DNA from: Calditrichota bacterium
Lineage (GTDB): Bacteria; Calditrichota; Calditrichia; Calditrichales; Calditrichaceae
Assembly (NCBI GenBank): GCA_024278715.1
Contig: JAJRSN010000368.1
Span: forward strand, 1 to 6,649
Direction: 5' to 3'
Length of the DNA: 6,649 nt
The notes below the pieces were generated by a model that searched no databases, was not told the DNA's origin, and was given only the letters and a program-made list of their open reading frames with translations. Positions 1 through 6,273 of the stretch are shown one piece after another. Made by a program: the position numbers and the translations under genes. How positions within the stretch are numbered: the first letter of the stretch is position 1; every line of letters begins with the position of its first letter.

Positions 1-6
1 CTTAAC

Positions 7-972
7 TTACCACCCGAGTTTTTCCATCAGCATTTTGATGGGATTTGAGTTTTGCATGATATAAAAGTGGATGGCAGGCACCTTTTTTTCGATAAGCTCG
101 GTTACTTGTTTGTATGCCCAGTCAACTCCAATTTCCAACACTTCCTGGTCGGTTTTAACCTCAAGCACGCGATCGGTAAGGTCCGGAGGAAGCGTAATGT
201 GAAAATTTGCCGGAATAGAGGTGACCTGTTTTTTTGTAGTGAGTATTTTAAGACCGGGAATGATAGGCACGGTAATTCCCTGCTTATGAGATCTTTCCAC
301 AAAATCGAAATAAAACCGGTTGTCATAAAACATCTGCGTAACAATGTAATCGGCGCCGGCATCGATCTTGTTTTTCAACTGCTTGATATCGAAATCCAGA
401 TTGGGAGCCGAAACGTGTTTTTCGGGATAGGCGGCAACGCCGATGCAGAAATTGGAGGGTTTCGCATCAGCCAGATCTTTTTCCAGATACCTTCCTTTAT
501 TCATATCGTTGATCTGCTTTACAAGATCAATGGCGTAATGGTTCACGCTGCGTCCGTGCAAAATGGGCTTTTGATAACTGTTATCTTCGCCGCGCAGAGC
601 GAGAACATTTTCGATCTGCAGGTATTGCAGGTCGATTAAAAAATCTTCCGTTTCTTCACGGGTAAAGCCGTTGCAAAGCACGTGGGGCACGGCATCGATA
701 TTGTATTTATTTTGAATCAAAGCGCAAATGCCGAGCGTGCCGGGTCGTTTGCGCTTGACTTTGCGTTTAATTCCCTGAGGCGTTTCTTCGTAAGTCACTT
801 CCGCGGCATGACTGGTAATATCGATAAAAGGCGGATTAAATCTTGAAATATCATCGACAACTTTTAGTAAACTGCGGATGTCTCCGCCGCGTTTGGGAGG
901 AATGATTTCAAAACTGATCAGCGTCTCTTTTGCTTTTGCTAAATGTTCTGTTACTTTCATTGGGATTGCCAT
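7..972 (-). CDS. metF: Methylenetetrahydrofolate reductase (MetF)
   Basis: Reduces 5,10-methylenetetrahydrofolate to 5-methyltetrahydrofolate, the methyl donor for methionine synthesis. It is a cytoplasmic flavoprotein with a TIM-barrel fold. Visible family blocks are SFEIIPPKRGG at residues 20-30 (Glu22 matches the conserved catalytic Glu), PHVLCNGFTREET at 96-108, NVLALRGED at 122-130, FCIGVAAYPEKH at 175-186, and ADYIVTQMFYDN at 207-218 with the substrate-binding Gln213. At 321 residues it is longer than E. coli MetF (about 296) and resembles the form I know from Bacteroidota. The stop lies almost at the window edge, so the gene is complete. Two starts are possible: the ATG at 972, with AGGA directly against it, and an in-frame ATG at 960 (MKVTEHLAKAK), with AGGA 12 bases upstream. 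Neither spacing is ideal. It is transcribed divergently from the dehydrogenase at 1399. Confidence 0.95.
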   Translation of the reverse strand: MAIPMKVTEHLAKAKETLISFEIIPPKRGGDIRSLLKVVDDISRFNPPFIDITSHAAEVTYEETPQGIKRKVKRKRPGTLGICALIQNKYNIDAVPHVLCNGFTREETEDFLIDLQYLQIENVLALRGEDNSYQKPILHGRSVNHYAIDLVKQINDMNKGRYLEKDLADAKPSNFCIGVAAYPEKHVSAPNLDFDIKQLKNKIDAGADYIVTQMFYDNRFYFDFVERSHKQGITVPIIPGLKILTTKKQVTSIPANFHITLPPDLTDRVLEVKTDQEVLEIGVDWAYKQVTELIEKKVPAIHFYIMQNSNPIKMLMEKLGW

Positions 973-1398
973 TCCTGTCGTTTAAATCAAATCAGGGCTT
1001 AATATAAATATTTTTGTACAGAGAGTCTAATTTTAGTTAAAAATAGTGAATAAATATACAAAACATTCCGATCCTTCCCGAAAAATTTTTTTAAGAGAAT
1101 TCCATCTACAGGACAAACATCCCGAATATCCGATATTTTTTCAACAACTGTTCCCGAAAAGCCGGTCAAGTAAGGATGTCCGTCGCGCATCGAAAGAACA
1201 ATTTAACTTATTGCCCAATTCAAGGTTCCCTGTTTTTGCGATTTAAAAAGATGATTAAATTTTTTTGAATCTTCCCTTACTTTTAAATACATTTATAAAC
1301 TTTATACAAATGGATTAAAAATAACCCGAGGTCGCGTTTTATGCCTATATTGGGTATCGTTTTATTCATTGTAAATAAAATCCCTGAAAGGAAAATTA
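973..1398. other. Divergent intergenic region, no gene seen
   Basis: These 426 bases separate the starts of metF (leftward) and the isocitrate dehydrogenase (rightward), so promoters for both should lie here. The stretches at about 1000-1065 and 1250-1380 are very AT-rich, as expected for promoters. A weak sigma70-like pair can be drawn for the rightward gene (TTGAAT at 1265-1270, 17 bases, TACATT at 1288-1293), with only four of six matches in each box, so I do not call it as a promoter. The only clear signal is the ribosome site AAAGGA at 1387-1392, six bases before the ATG at 1399. Short open frames on both strands (999-1190 and 1046-1246) overlap each other and resemble no family I know. 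I see no tRNA, riboswitch or convincing terminator. Confidence 0.6.
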
Positions 1399-2424
1399 AT
1401 GTCAAATAAAGAAAAAGTTTATCAAATAACCTTGATTCCGGGAGACGGGATCGGTCCGGAGGTCACTTCCGCCGCGCGAAAAGTTCTGGCTGCCGCGGGA
1501 ATTGTTATTGACTGGGAAATTATGGACGCCGGCGCCGGCGCTTTGCAGAAGTATGACACAACACTTCCCGAGGAAACTCTGGAATCCATCCGCAAAAACA
1601 AGGTCGCTTTAAAAGGTCCGCTCACAACGCCCATTGGCGGCGGATTTCAATCGGTTAATGTCCTGTTAAGAAAAAATCTCGATCTTTACGCCAATGTTCG
1701 TCCTGTGAGTTCCGCGCTGGGAATCACCTTTCAGCACCGTCCGGTTGACATGGTGATTTTTCGTGAAAACACCGAAGATTTGTACACGGGCATGGAATAC
1801 GAAGTTGCTCCCGGCGTGGCTCAAAGTTTAAAAGTGATCACTGAACGCGCTTCCACCCGCATTGCCAAGGCTGCTTTTGAATGGGCGATGAAAAGAGAGC
1901 GAAAAATGGTTCACGCCGTGCATAAAGCCAATATCATGAAAAAAAGCGACGGTTTGTTTTTGGACAGTGTGCGCAAGGTGGCAAAAAATTATCCCGAGGT
2001 GACATACAAGGAGATTATTGTCGATAATTGCGCCATGCAAATGGTGATGCGTCCCGAACAGTTCGATGTTGTGGTTCTCGGAAATCTTTACGGCGACATC
2101 ATTTCCGATCTTGCCGCCGGTTTGGTGGGAGGTCTCGGCGTTGTCCCGGGCGCTAATCTTGGCGAGGAAATAGCGATCTTTGAATCGGTTCACGGCAGCG
2201 CTCCGGATATTGCCGGAAAGGGAATCGCCAACCCATTAGCGACGATTCATTCCGCAAATATGATGCTTCGGCACATCGGCGAGAACAAAGCAGCCGACCG
2301 CATTCGGGCTGCCATGGTCTTGTTTTTGGCGGAACGCAAACATTTAACGCCCGATCTGGGCGGCAATGCCACAACCGATGAATTGGTGGATGCTCTGATC
2401 GAAAAGATCAAATTACTTCGGTAA
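1399..2424 (+). CDS. icd: NAD-type isocitrate dehydrogenase (IDH/IPMDH family)
   Basis: Oxidatively decarboxylates isocitrate to 2-oxoglutarate in the TCA cycle, in the cytoplasm. The 341 residues match the short bacterial and mitochondrial NAD-IDH type rather than the roughly 416-residue E. coli NADP enzyme. Motifs in order: LIPGDGIGPEV at 12-22, GGFQSVNVLLRKNLDLYANVRP at 81-102, RENTEDLYTG at 122-131 with catalytic Tyr129, Lys176 in HKANIM, metal-site aspartates Asp209, Asp233 and Asp237, and HGSAPDIAG at 265-273. Ser85 and Asn87 before LLR are the isocitrate-type recognition residues and argue against isopropylmalate dehydrogenase. Asp270-Ile271 occupies the place of the E. coli Lys-Tyr pair that reads the NADP phosphate, so NAD is the inferred cofactor. 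The start has a good ribosome site (AAAGGA, six bases away). Homoisocitrate or tartrate dehydrogenase activity is a less likely alternative. Confidence 0.9.
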   Translation: MSNKEKVYQITLIPGDGIGPEVTSAARKVLAAAGIVIDWEIMDAGAGALQKYDTTLPEETLESIRKNKVALKGPLTTPIGGGFQSVNVLLRKNLDLYANVRPVSSALGITFQHRPVDMVIFRENTEDLYTGMEYEVAPGVAQSLKVITERASTRIAKAAFEWAMKRERKMVHAVHKANIMKKSDGLFLDSVRKVAKNYPEVTYKEIIVDNCAMQMVMRPEQFDVVVLGNLYGDIISDLAAGLVGGLGVVPGANLGEEIAIFESVHGSAPDIAGKGIANPLATIHSANMMLRHIGENKAADRIRAAMVLFLAERKHLTPDLGGNATTDELVDALIEKIKLLR

Positions 2425-2522
2425 GGTTGAGCAAAATTTTCCAATGACGGTCTCCCGGCAATTTTGTTCGGAGTTTGAAATTTAAAAAATGCGGAGTAAT
2501 AATAATAACTGCGACGGAGAAG

Positions 2523-3503
2523 ATGAAAAACGATAAAGCTTTCAATCAATTGCGGAAATTGATCGATTCAAATCAACGATTTTTTCTGGTTAGCCATATT
2601 TACACCGACGGCGACGCGCTCGGGTCTGTGTTAGCCATGTATCATTATTTGAAAAGAGAAAACAAAGCGGTTGATGCGGCGGTGCCCGGCGAACTCCCTG
2701 AACGTTATGATTTTTTACGAATCCGGGAATATCTCAATCGCTTGACTAAGGCGGAAACTCTGAAGCGAGTTGCCGAGGCTGATGTGATCATTATTTTGGA
2801 TATCAGCTCGCTGGAGCGCATGGATTACTTGTACGAACCGGTGATGAACAGTAAAGCTTTTAAAATCTGTATCGATCACCATCCCGACGGTTGTCATGGA
2901 GTGGATTTAAAGATCATCGACCAGCAGCGGGTGGCTACGGCTGAAATTATTTTTGAGTATTTTAATTCTCAAAAAATTGAAATAACTTATGAAATTGCCC
3001 TTGCGCTATACACAGGAATTTTAAGCGATTCGGGCGGATTCCGGTTTGAAGGCACCAGTTATTTTACGCTCGATATGGCGGCGCAACTGGCAAAAATGGG
3101 AATTGACCCGTCCTGGATTTATCGGCAGGTTTACGAATACAGCAATAAAAAACAGTTGCGTTTTTGGGGGCACATCCTTTCCAATTTGCAATCGGTTGAT
3201 CGTGTGGATTGGGCGGTAGTTCAGGAGCAAACACTGAAACAATTTAAGGTGGGTCCAGAAGAACTTAACGGTGTCATTGATATTATCCGGCGGGACGCCT
3301 CGGCTAATGTATTTGTCATGTTTGTGGAAAAGAATTCAAAGGAGGTCATGGTAGGTTTGCGCTCCAGAGACGGATTTGACGTAGGCGCTATTGCCAGGCG
3401 GTTTGGCGGGGGAGGACATTTCCACGCCGCAGGTTTTTCTTCTTCCAAGCCCTTGAAAGAGGTGGTCAAAGAAACGCTTACTTTGATCAAAAAGAATCAA
3501 TAA
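2523..3503 (+). CDS. nrnA: DHH/DHHA1 phosphoesterase, NrnA-like
   Basis: Predicted cytoplasmic phosphoesterase of the NrnA type. Such enzymes degrade very short RNAs (nanoRNA) and in many species remove the 3'-phosphate from pAp, a product of sulfate assimilation. From the ATG at 2523 (326 residues) the metal-binding motifs are SHIYTDGDALGS near 24-35, ILDISS near 91-96, IDHHPDG (the DHH signature, Asp118-His119-His120) and LSDSGGF near 167-173. The C-terminal DHHA1 domain ends with GGGGHFHAAGF. A longer frame opens at a TTG at 2475 and adds 16 residues. I chose 2523 because homologues usually begin just before the LVSH motif and the TTG has no properly spaced ribosome site; GGAG at 2516-2519 lies only three bases before the ATG, so the start is uncertain. 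It lies 98 bases after the dehydrogenase and 17 before aroC. RNA and pAp specificity cannot be separated from sequence. Confidence 0.88.
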   Translation: MKNDKAFNQLRKLIDSNQRFFLVSHIYTDGDALGSVLAMYHYLKRENKAVDAAVPGELPERYDFLRIREYLNRLTKAETLKRVAEADVIIILDISSLERMDYLYEPVMNSKAFKICIDHHPDGCHGVDLKIIDQQRVATAEIIFEYFNSQKIEITYEIALALYTGILSDSGGFRFEGTSYFTLDMAAQLAKMGIDPSWIYRQVYEYSNKKQLRFWGHILSNLQSVDRVDWAVVQEQTLKQFKVGPEELNGVIDIIRRDASANVFVMFVEKNSKEVMVGLRSRDGFDVGAIARRFGGGGHFHAAGFSSSKPLKEVVKETLTLIKKNQ

Positions 3504-3520
3504 TCGTAAAGGAAAATTTA

Positions 3521-4681
3521 ATGATTCGATTTTTAACAGCCGGGGAGTCGCACGGACCGGGGCTGGCGGGTATTATCGAAGGTCTGCCCGCGAATTTACC
3601 GATTGATATTGAGGCGGTTAATCATGAACTCTTTCGCCGGCAGCAGGGATTCGGTCGCGGCGCACGCATGAAAATGGAAAAAGACCGGATTGAAGTCCTT
3701 TCGGGCGTCCGCTTTAATAAAACGCTCGGCAGTCCGGTAAGTTTTGTTCTTCGGAACAAGGACTGGGAGAACTGGCATGAGGTGATGGCGCAAGGAGAAG
3801 GCAAACCGAGCAAGGAAATCACAAAGCCGCGTCCGGGGCATGCCGACTTGCCGGGCGCGTTAAAATACAATTTCGATGATATGCGCAATGTTCTGGAACG
3901 TTCGAGCGCGCGCGAGACGGCGATGCGCGTGGCGGTAGGCGGATTCTGTAAACAGTTGCTAAATTTTTTTGATATTAAGATTTATTCACATGTGCTGCAA
4001 ATCGGACCTGTTAAAGCTGACGCCGCAAAAATCGAACCGCTTTTAAAAACAGATGAAATTAACGAAATAGCGGATAAGTCGCCAGTTCGCTGTCTGGATA
4101 AACAAGCCGAAGTCCGCATGGTTGAATTCATTAAAAAAATAAAACAGCAGGGCGACACCGCCGGGGGGATCATCCAAATTATTATCCGCAATGTTCCGCC
4201 GGGACTGGGCAGTCATGTCCATTGGGACAAAAAGTTGGACGGTCGATTAGCCGGGGCATTAATGTCTGTTCAGGCGGTAAAAGGAGTGGAAGTCGGGATC
4301 GGCTTCGGCGGCGCCGAACTGCCCGGCTCACGGTTCCATGATGAAATTTTTTACGACGGCGAAAAGATTTACCGGAAGCGGAATAATGCCGGGGGAATCG
4401 AAGGGGGAATGAGCAACGGAGAGGATATTGTTCTTCATATTTTTATGAAACCCATTCCCACGTTAATGAGACCTTTGCATTCCGTTGATATTAAAACAAA
4501 AAAACCTTTCGACGCGCATAAAGAGCGCAGCGACGTTACAGCGGTACCCGCCTGTTCGGTGGTTGCGGAAGCCGTGGTTGCTCCGGTAATCGCGAACGCG
4601 CTGTGTGATAAATTCGGCTGCGATACGGTTGACGATATGAGGCAAGCTTATAAAAGCTATCTTGAGAGAATTCATCTTTAA
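3521..4681 (+). CDS. aroC: Chorismate synthase (AroC)
   Basis: Last step of the shikimate pathway: converts 5-enolpyruvylshikimate-3-phosphate to chorismate, precursor of aromatic amino acids, folate and quinones. It uses reduced FMN and acts in the cytoplasm as a tetramer. All family signatures are present: GESHGPGLAGIIEGLPA from residue 8 (catalytic His11), RRQQGFGRGARM at 39-50, RPGHADLPG at 104-112 (His107), ERSSARETAMRVAVG at 126-140, NNAGGIEGGMSNG at 288-300, and RSDVTAVPACSVVAEAV from 336 (Asp338). The length of 386 residues is normal for the long bacterial form. The ATG at 3521 has AAAGGA at 3508-3513 with a seven-base spacer. The gene starts 17 bases after the NrnA-like gene, and its stop is only 15 bases before the start of the selenoprotein gene, so all three are probably cotranscribed. 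Confidence 0.97.
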   Translation: MIRFLTAGESHGPGLAGIIEGLPANLPIDIEAVNHELFRRQQGFGRGARMKMEKDRIEVLSGVRFNKTLGSPVSFVLRNKDWENWHEVMAQGEGKPSKEITKPRPGHADLPGALKYNFDDMRNVLERSSARETAMRVAVGGFCKQLLNFFDIKIYSHVLQIGPVKADAAKIEPLLKTDEINEIADKSPVRCLDKQAEVRMVEFIKKIKQQGDTAGGIIQIIIRNVPPGLGSHVHWDKKLDGRLAGALMSVQAVKGVEVGIGFGGAELPGSRFHDEIFYDGEKIYRKRNNAGGIEGGMSNGEDIVLHIFMKPIPTLMRPLHSVDIKTKKPFDAHKERSDVTAVPACSVVAEAVVAPVIANALCDKFGCDTVDDMRQAYKSYLERIHL

Positions 4682-4683
4682 CA

Positions 4684-4689
4684 GGGAGG
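4684..4689 (+). promoter_or_regulatory. Ribosome binding site of the selenoprotein gene
   Basis: GGGAGG is a strong Shine-Dalgarno sequence just after the aroC stop. It lies one base before the ATG at 4691, which is too close, and seven bases before the in-frame ATG at 4697, which is ideal. It therefore decides the start in favour of 4697. Its presence also shows that a translated gene begins here although the frame meets a UGA after 11 sense codons. Confidence 0.8.
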
Positions 4690-4696
4690 CATGAAA

Positions 4697-4927
4697 ATGT
4701 ACAAGGTTGTTATCGAATATTGCACTGTTTGAAACTACTACGATCGAGCTGCCGGTCTGGCAGAAAAGATAAATGATCTATTGGGATTGAACGCTGACTT
4801 GAAAAAAAGCAGCGGCGGAAGATTCGAGGTTTATTTGAACGGCGAAGTTTTATTCTCGAAAGCACAAACGATGCGCTTCCCTGAAACGGAAGAAGTGATA
4901 AACCTGATCAAAGAAAAAATAGAATAA
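4697..4927 (+). CDS. SelW-like (Rdx family) selenoprotein with in-frame UGA
   Basis: A small thioredoxin-fold redox protein of the SelW/SelT/SelH (Rdx) family, cytoplasmic, with no signal peptide or membrane segment. The frame runs from ATG 4697 to TAA 4925-4927 and crosses one UGA at 4730-4732. Read as selenocysteine this gives 76 residues with the motif CTVU (Cys9, Sec12) after the first beta strand (YKVVIEY), the exact place of CxxU in SelW. The C-terminal half carries the family blocks SSGGRFEVYLNGEVLFSK and RFPETEEV. Family members are thought to reduce thiols or bind glutathione; the substrate is unknown. Start 4697 fits the ribosome site better than ATG 4691, which would add two residues. 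The gene follows aroC by 15 bases. A SECIS-like hairpin follows the UGA. A degraded CxxC gene is the alternative, but an intact frame after the UGA and conserved family blocks argue strongly against it. Confidence 0.93.
4730..4770 (+). promoter_or_regulatory. Bacterial SECIS element with its UGA codon
   Basis: Directs SelB with Sec-tRNA to the UGA at 4730-4732. The hairpin is CTGCC (4749-4753), loop GGTCT (4754-4758), GGCAG (4759-4763), with all five pairs perfect. Below it a small internal loop (4746-4748 against 4764-4767) is followed by three more pairs (4743-4745 with 4768-4770). The loop starts 21 bases after the UGA. The GGUCU loop is identical to that of the E. coli fdhF SECIS as I remember it, where the loop G and U contact SelB. 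The element lies inside the coding sequence, as usual for bacteria. Confidence 0.85.
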
Positions 4928-4972
4928 GTTAGTAGTAGTTAAGGGGGTAAAAGTTAAGGGTTAAGCGAGCCT

Positions 4973-5200
4973 CTCCGACTTCACTTAACACGATAGATTG
5001 TGGTCAAGGCTTTCCGCCAACCTTTTGCTTTAATCTTTTTCCTTCAATCTTACTCTTCCGCTCCTGCCCTGAAGGGCGGAGAAGAAGGGGGACGCTCTTT
5101 TATTCCCGGCAATAAATTACCGGGCTACTATCGTTTAATTCCTGCGGAATTTATTTTAAACACCTAAACCTCTAAACTCGTAACTATGTCACTGGTTACT
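4973..5200 (+). repeat. Long intergenic repeat, copy A
   Basis: 228 bases that recur at 6042-6269 in the same orientation without gaps. I count about 15 differences, or roughly 93% identity. The first part (4973-5054) is pyrimidine-rich, with CTCCGACTT and TTTGCTTTAATC words. The central part (5055-5151) folds into three hairpins. The end is a TAACTATGTCACTGGTTACT type low-complexity tail. No convincing coding frame and no transposase is present. It is probably a non-autonomous or REP/MITE-like intergenic repeat; this is inference. Confidence 0.85.
5055..5151. repeat. Three-hairpin core of repeat copy A
   Basis: Hairpin 1 (5055-5087) pairs CTTC with GAAG, CTCC with GGAG and GCCC with GGGC around a TGAA tetraloop, with a bulged T at 5065. 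Hairpin 2 (5105-5124) pairs CCCGG with CCGGG. Hairpin 3 (5137-5151) pairs AATTCC with GGAATT around TGC. The matching core in copy B is at 6124-6220. In the core, copy B changes only the hairpin 1 tetraloop (G to A), one base between hairpins (5089), and one hairpin 2 pair from C-G to T-G, which still pairs in RNA. No T-run follows, so these are unlikely to be ordinary terminators. Confidence 0.65.
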
Positions 5201-5235
5201 CGTCACGCATTACGCATCACGTCTTTGTTACTAAT

Positions 5236-5345
5236 TCGTTAAGCGTTAAGGGTATAAGCGTTAACCGTACCTCTCCGACTTATTTATCACGACAGGTTGT
5301 GATCACTGCTTTCAGATAATCTTTTTTCTTTAATCTTTAATCTTT
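5236..5345 (+). repeat. Diverged partial repeat (copy C)
   Basis: Contains the CGTTAAGCGTTAAGGG lead-in, CTCTCCGACTT at 5271-5281, then GTTGTGATCACTGCTTTC and a CTTTAATC tail. These parallel the first 70 or so bases of copy A with small indels. The three hairpins are absent. It lies directly after copy A, so the two are tandem but unequal units. Confidence 0.6.
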
Positions 5346-5398
5346 TTTATTTTGTATTTATTCTTGCCAATCATGCATTACGACATCGTTACTTAAAA

Positions 5399-5617
5399 TT
5401 AGGCAATCATCTTTTTCTGATCAAAAGGTAATTTTGAAAGAATTAATTCTTTTAAATCAAACTTCTTACCGGCATTATCTATATCAATCCCTACAACATT
5501 ACCATCACTATCGTAATCAATAACTATTCCTTCGGATATTTCAATACTATCCGCGCTTGGCTTTGATGAGAGTTCGATGTATAACGAATCTGTTTCGGGA
5601 TAATAATTTAATTTCAT
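5399..5617 (-). CDS. DUF2283-like small protein, possible antitoxin
   Basis: 72 residues, complete, no signal peptide or membrane segment. The sequence follows the DUF2283 pattern as I know it: an N-terminal YYPETDSLYIELS strand with acidic residues, then ISEGIVIDYDSDGNVVGIDIDNAG at residues 27-50, followed by a charged helical tail. The biochemical role of DUF2283 is not established. It is often found directly after a DUF4258-type gene, as here, which suggests an antitoxin or partner role. Its ATG at 5617 overlaps the stop of the upstream gene by four bases, and a strong Shine-Dalgarno lies within the end of that gene, so the two are translationally coupled. Both lie between two direct repeats. 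Confidence 0.82.
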   Translation of the reverse strand: MKLNYYPETDSLYIELSSKPSADSIEISEGIVIDYDSDGNVVGIDIDNAGKKFDLKELILSKLPFDQKKMIA

Positions 5618-5850
5618 TTTTTGAACCTCCTATCTGGGAAGGCATTATGTATTGTTCTTTTATCCTCTAACGTTACAACACGCAAAATTTTTCCGTCCAA
5701 TTCATCAACAATCCCCCAAAAGCGATATCTATTATCTTCTTGTTTTTCAATTTTGATTGGGTTCTCAACAATTCTAACACACCATTCTTTTTTTATATAA
5801 GGTCTTTTTCTTAAAACTTCTTTCTCAAAATATTCAGTAAATTTAAACAA
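5614..5850 (-). CDS. DUF4258-like small protein, possible RelE-fold toxin
   Basis: 78 residues reading YFEKEVLRKRPYI near the start, WCVRIVENPIKIEKQEDNRYRFWG in the middle, then LRVVTLEDKRTIHNAFPDRRF at the end. This resembles DUF4258-type proteins, basic proteins of predicted RelE/ParE-like fold encoded beside DUF2283 genes. The pattern of basic helix, RFWG strand, and C-terminal His and Arg would suit an RNase toxin, but no catalytic set is proven in this family. The start is a TTG at 5850 supported by AAAGG (5863-5859) with an eight-base spacer; no in-frame ATG lies upstream before the stop at 5884-5886. The toxin-first order is the reverse of many type II systems but common for this pair. 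A non-toxic function remains possible. Confidence 0.78.
   Translation of the reverse strand: MFKFTEYFEKEVLRKRPYIKKEWCVRIVENPIKIEKQEDNRYRFWGIVDELDGKILRVVTLEDKRTIHNAFPDRRFKK
5626..5631 (-). promoter_or_regulatory. Ribosome binding site embedded in the upstream gene
   Basis: On the minus strand AGGAGG lies eight bases before the DUF2283 ATG and also encodes the Arg-Arg pair near the end of the DUF4258-like protein. This near-consensus site allows efficient, coupled translation of the downstream gene and could give it a higher yield than the TTG-started partner, as expected for an antitoxin. Confidence 0.75.
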
Positions 5851-6041
5851 ATCATTTGCCTTTAAGAAAAAACAACAGAAAATTCATTCAATTATTAATT
5901 TCAAAATCCGAAACGATAAATTTTCTAAAAGTAACGGGCTTTTCCTTATTACAATTTAACATTTTCACCAACGCGTTATTCTTTAAGCGTTGAACCTGTT
6001 GTCCCCGCTTCGCTTCTACCGGAAACGACCGGGGCGATCCA
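5851..6041. other. Spacer upstream of the small gene pair, with one hairpin
   Basis: The AT-rich part next to 5850 must carry the leftward promoter of the gene pair; I see no strong boxes. Near the other end a GC-rich imperfect hairpin spans 6003-6034 (CCCCG at 6003-6007 with CGGGG at 6030-6034, plus inner pairs between CGCTTC and GAAACG). No T-run follows on the plus strand, so a terminator is not supported. A short rightward open frame starting at 5990 runs into the repeat and is not a gene. Confidence 0.45.
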
Positions 6042-6269
6042 CTCCGACTTCACTTAACACGTTAGATTGTGGTTACGGCTTTCCGCTAATCTTTTGCTTT
6101 AATCTTTTTCTTTCAAACTTACCCTTCCGCTCCTGCCCTAAAGGGCGGAGAAGAAGGAGGACGCTCTTTTATTCCTGGCAATAAATTACCGGGCTACTAT
6201 CGTTTAATTCCTGCGGAATTTATTTTAAACACCTAAACTTCTAAACTAGTAACTTTGTCACTTGTTACT
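6042..6269 (+). repeat. Long intergenic repeat, copy B
   Basis: Gap-free second copy of the 228-base unit at 4973-5200, offset 1069 bases, about 93% identical. A 62-base stretch in the hairpin region (5108-5169 against 6177-6238) is identical. Differences concentrate in the pyrimidine-rich start and the low-complexity end. Its three hairpins lie at 6124-6156, 6174-6193 and 6206-6220. Together with copy A it brackets the DUF4258/DUF2283 gene pair. Confidence 0.85.
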
Positions 6270-6273
6270 TTTC

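Noticed and set aside
52..639. 195-codon open frame on the plus strand inside metF
   Set aside because: It is antisense to a clearly recognised full-length MetF, with no family resemblance and no ribosome site that I can see.
999..1246. Two short opposed open frames in the metF-icd intergenic region
   Set aside because: They overlap each other, lack good ribosome sites and resemble no family I know; the region is better read as divergent promoters.
2425..2522. Possible terminator between icd and the NrnA-like gene
   Set aside because: A CAAAATT/AATTTTG inverted repeat is present, but it is AT-only with a long loop and no following T-run.
4691..4732. The UGA as a true stop, leaving a leader peptide or pseudogene
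   Set aside because: The frame stays open for 64 further codons with conserved SelW-family blocks, and a SECIS-like hairpin follows the UGA, so recoding explains it better than decay.
5055..5087. Rho-independent terminator for the aroC-selW transcript
   Set aside because: The hairpin is followed by GAAGGGGGACG rather than a T-run, and the same hairpin occurs in copy B away from any upstream rightward gene.
5990..6184. 64-codon rightward open frame
   Set aside because: It begins in the hairpin spacer and runs through repeat copy B. The composition is that of the repeat, and the gap-free alignment with copy A shows no coding-like pattern.
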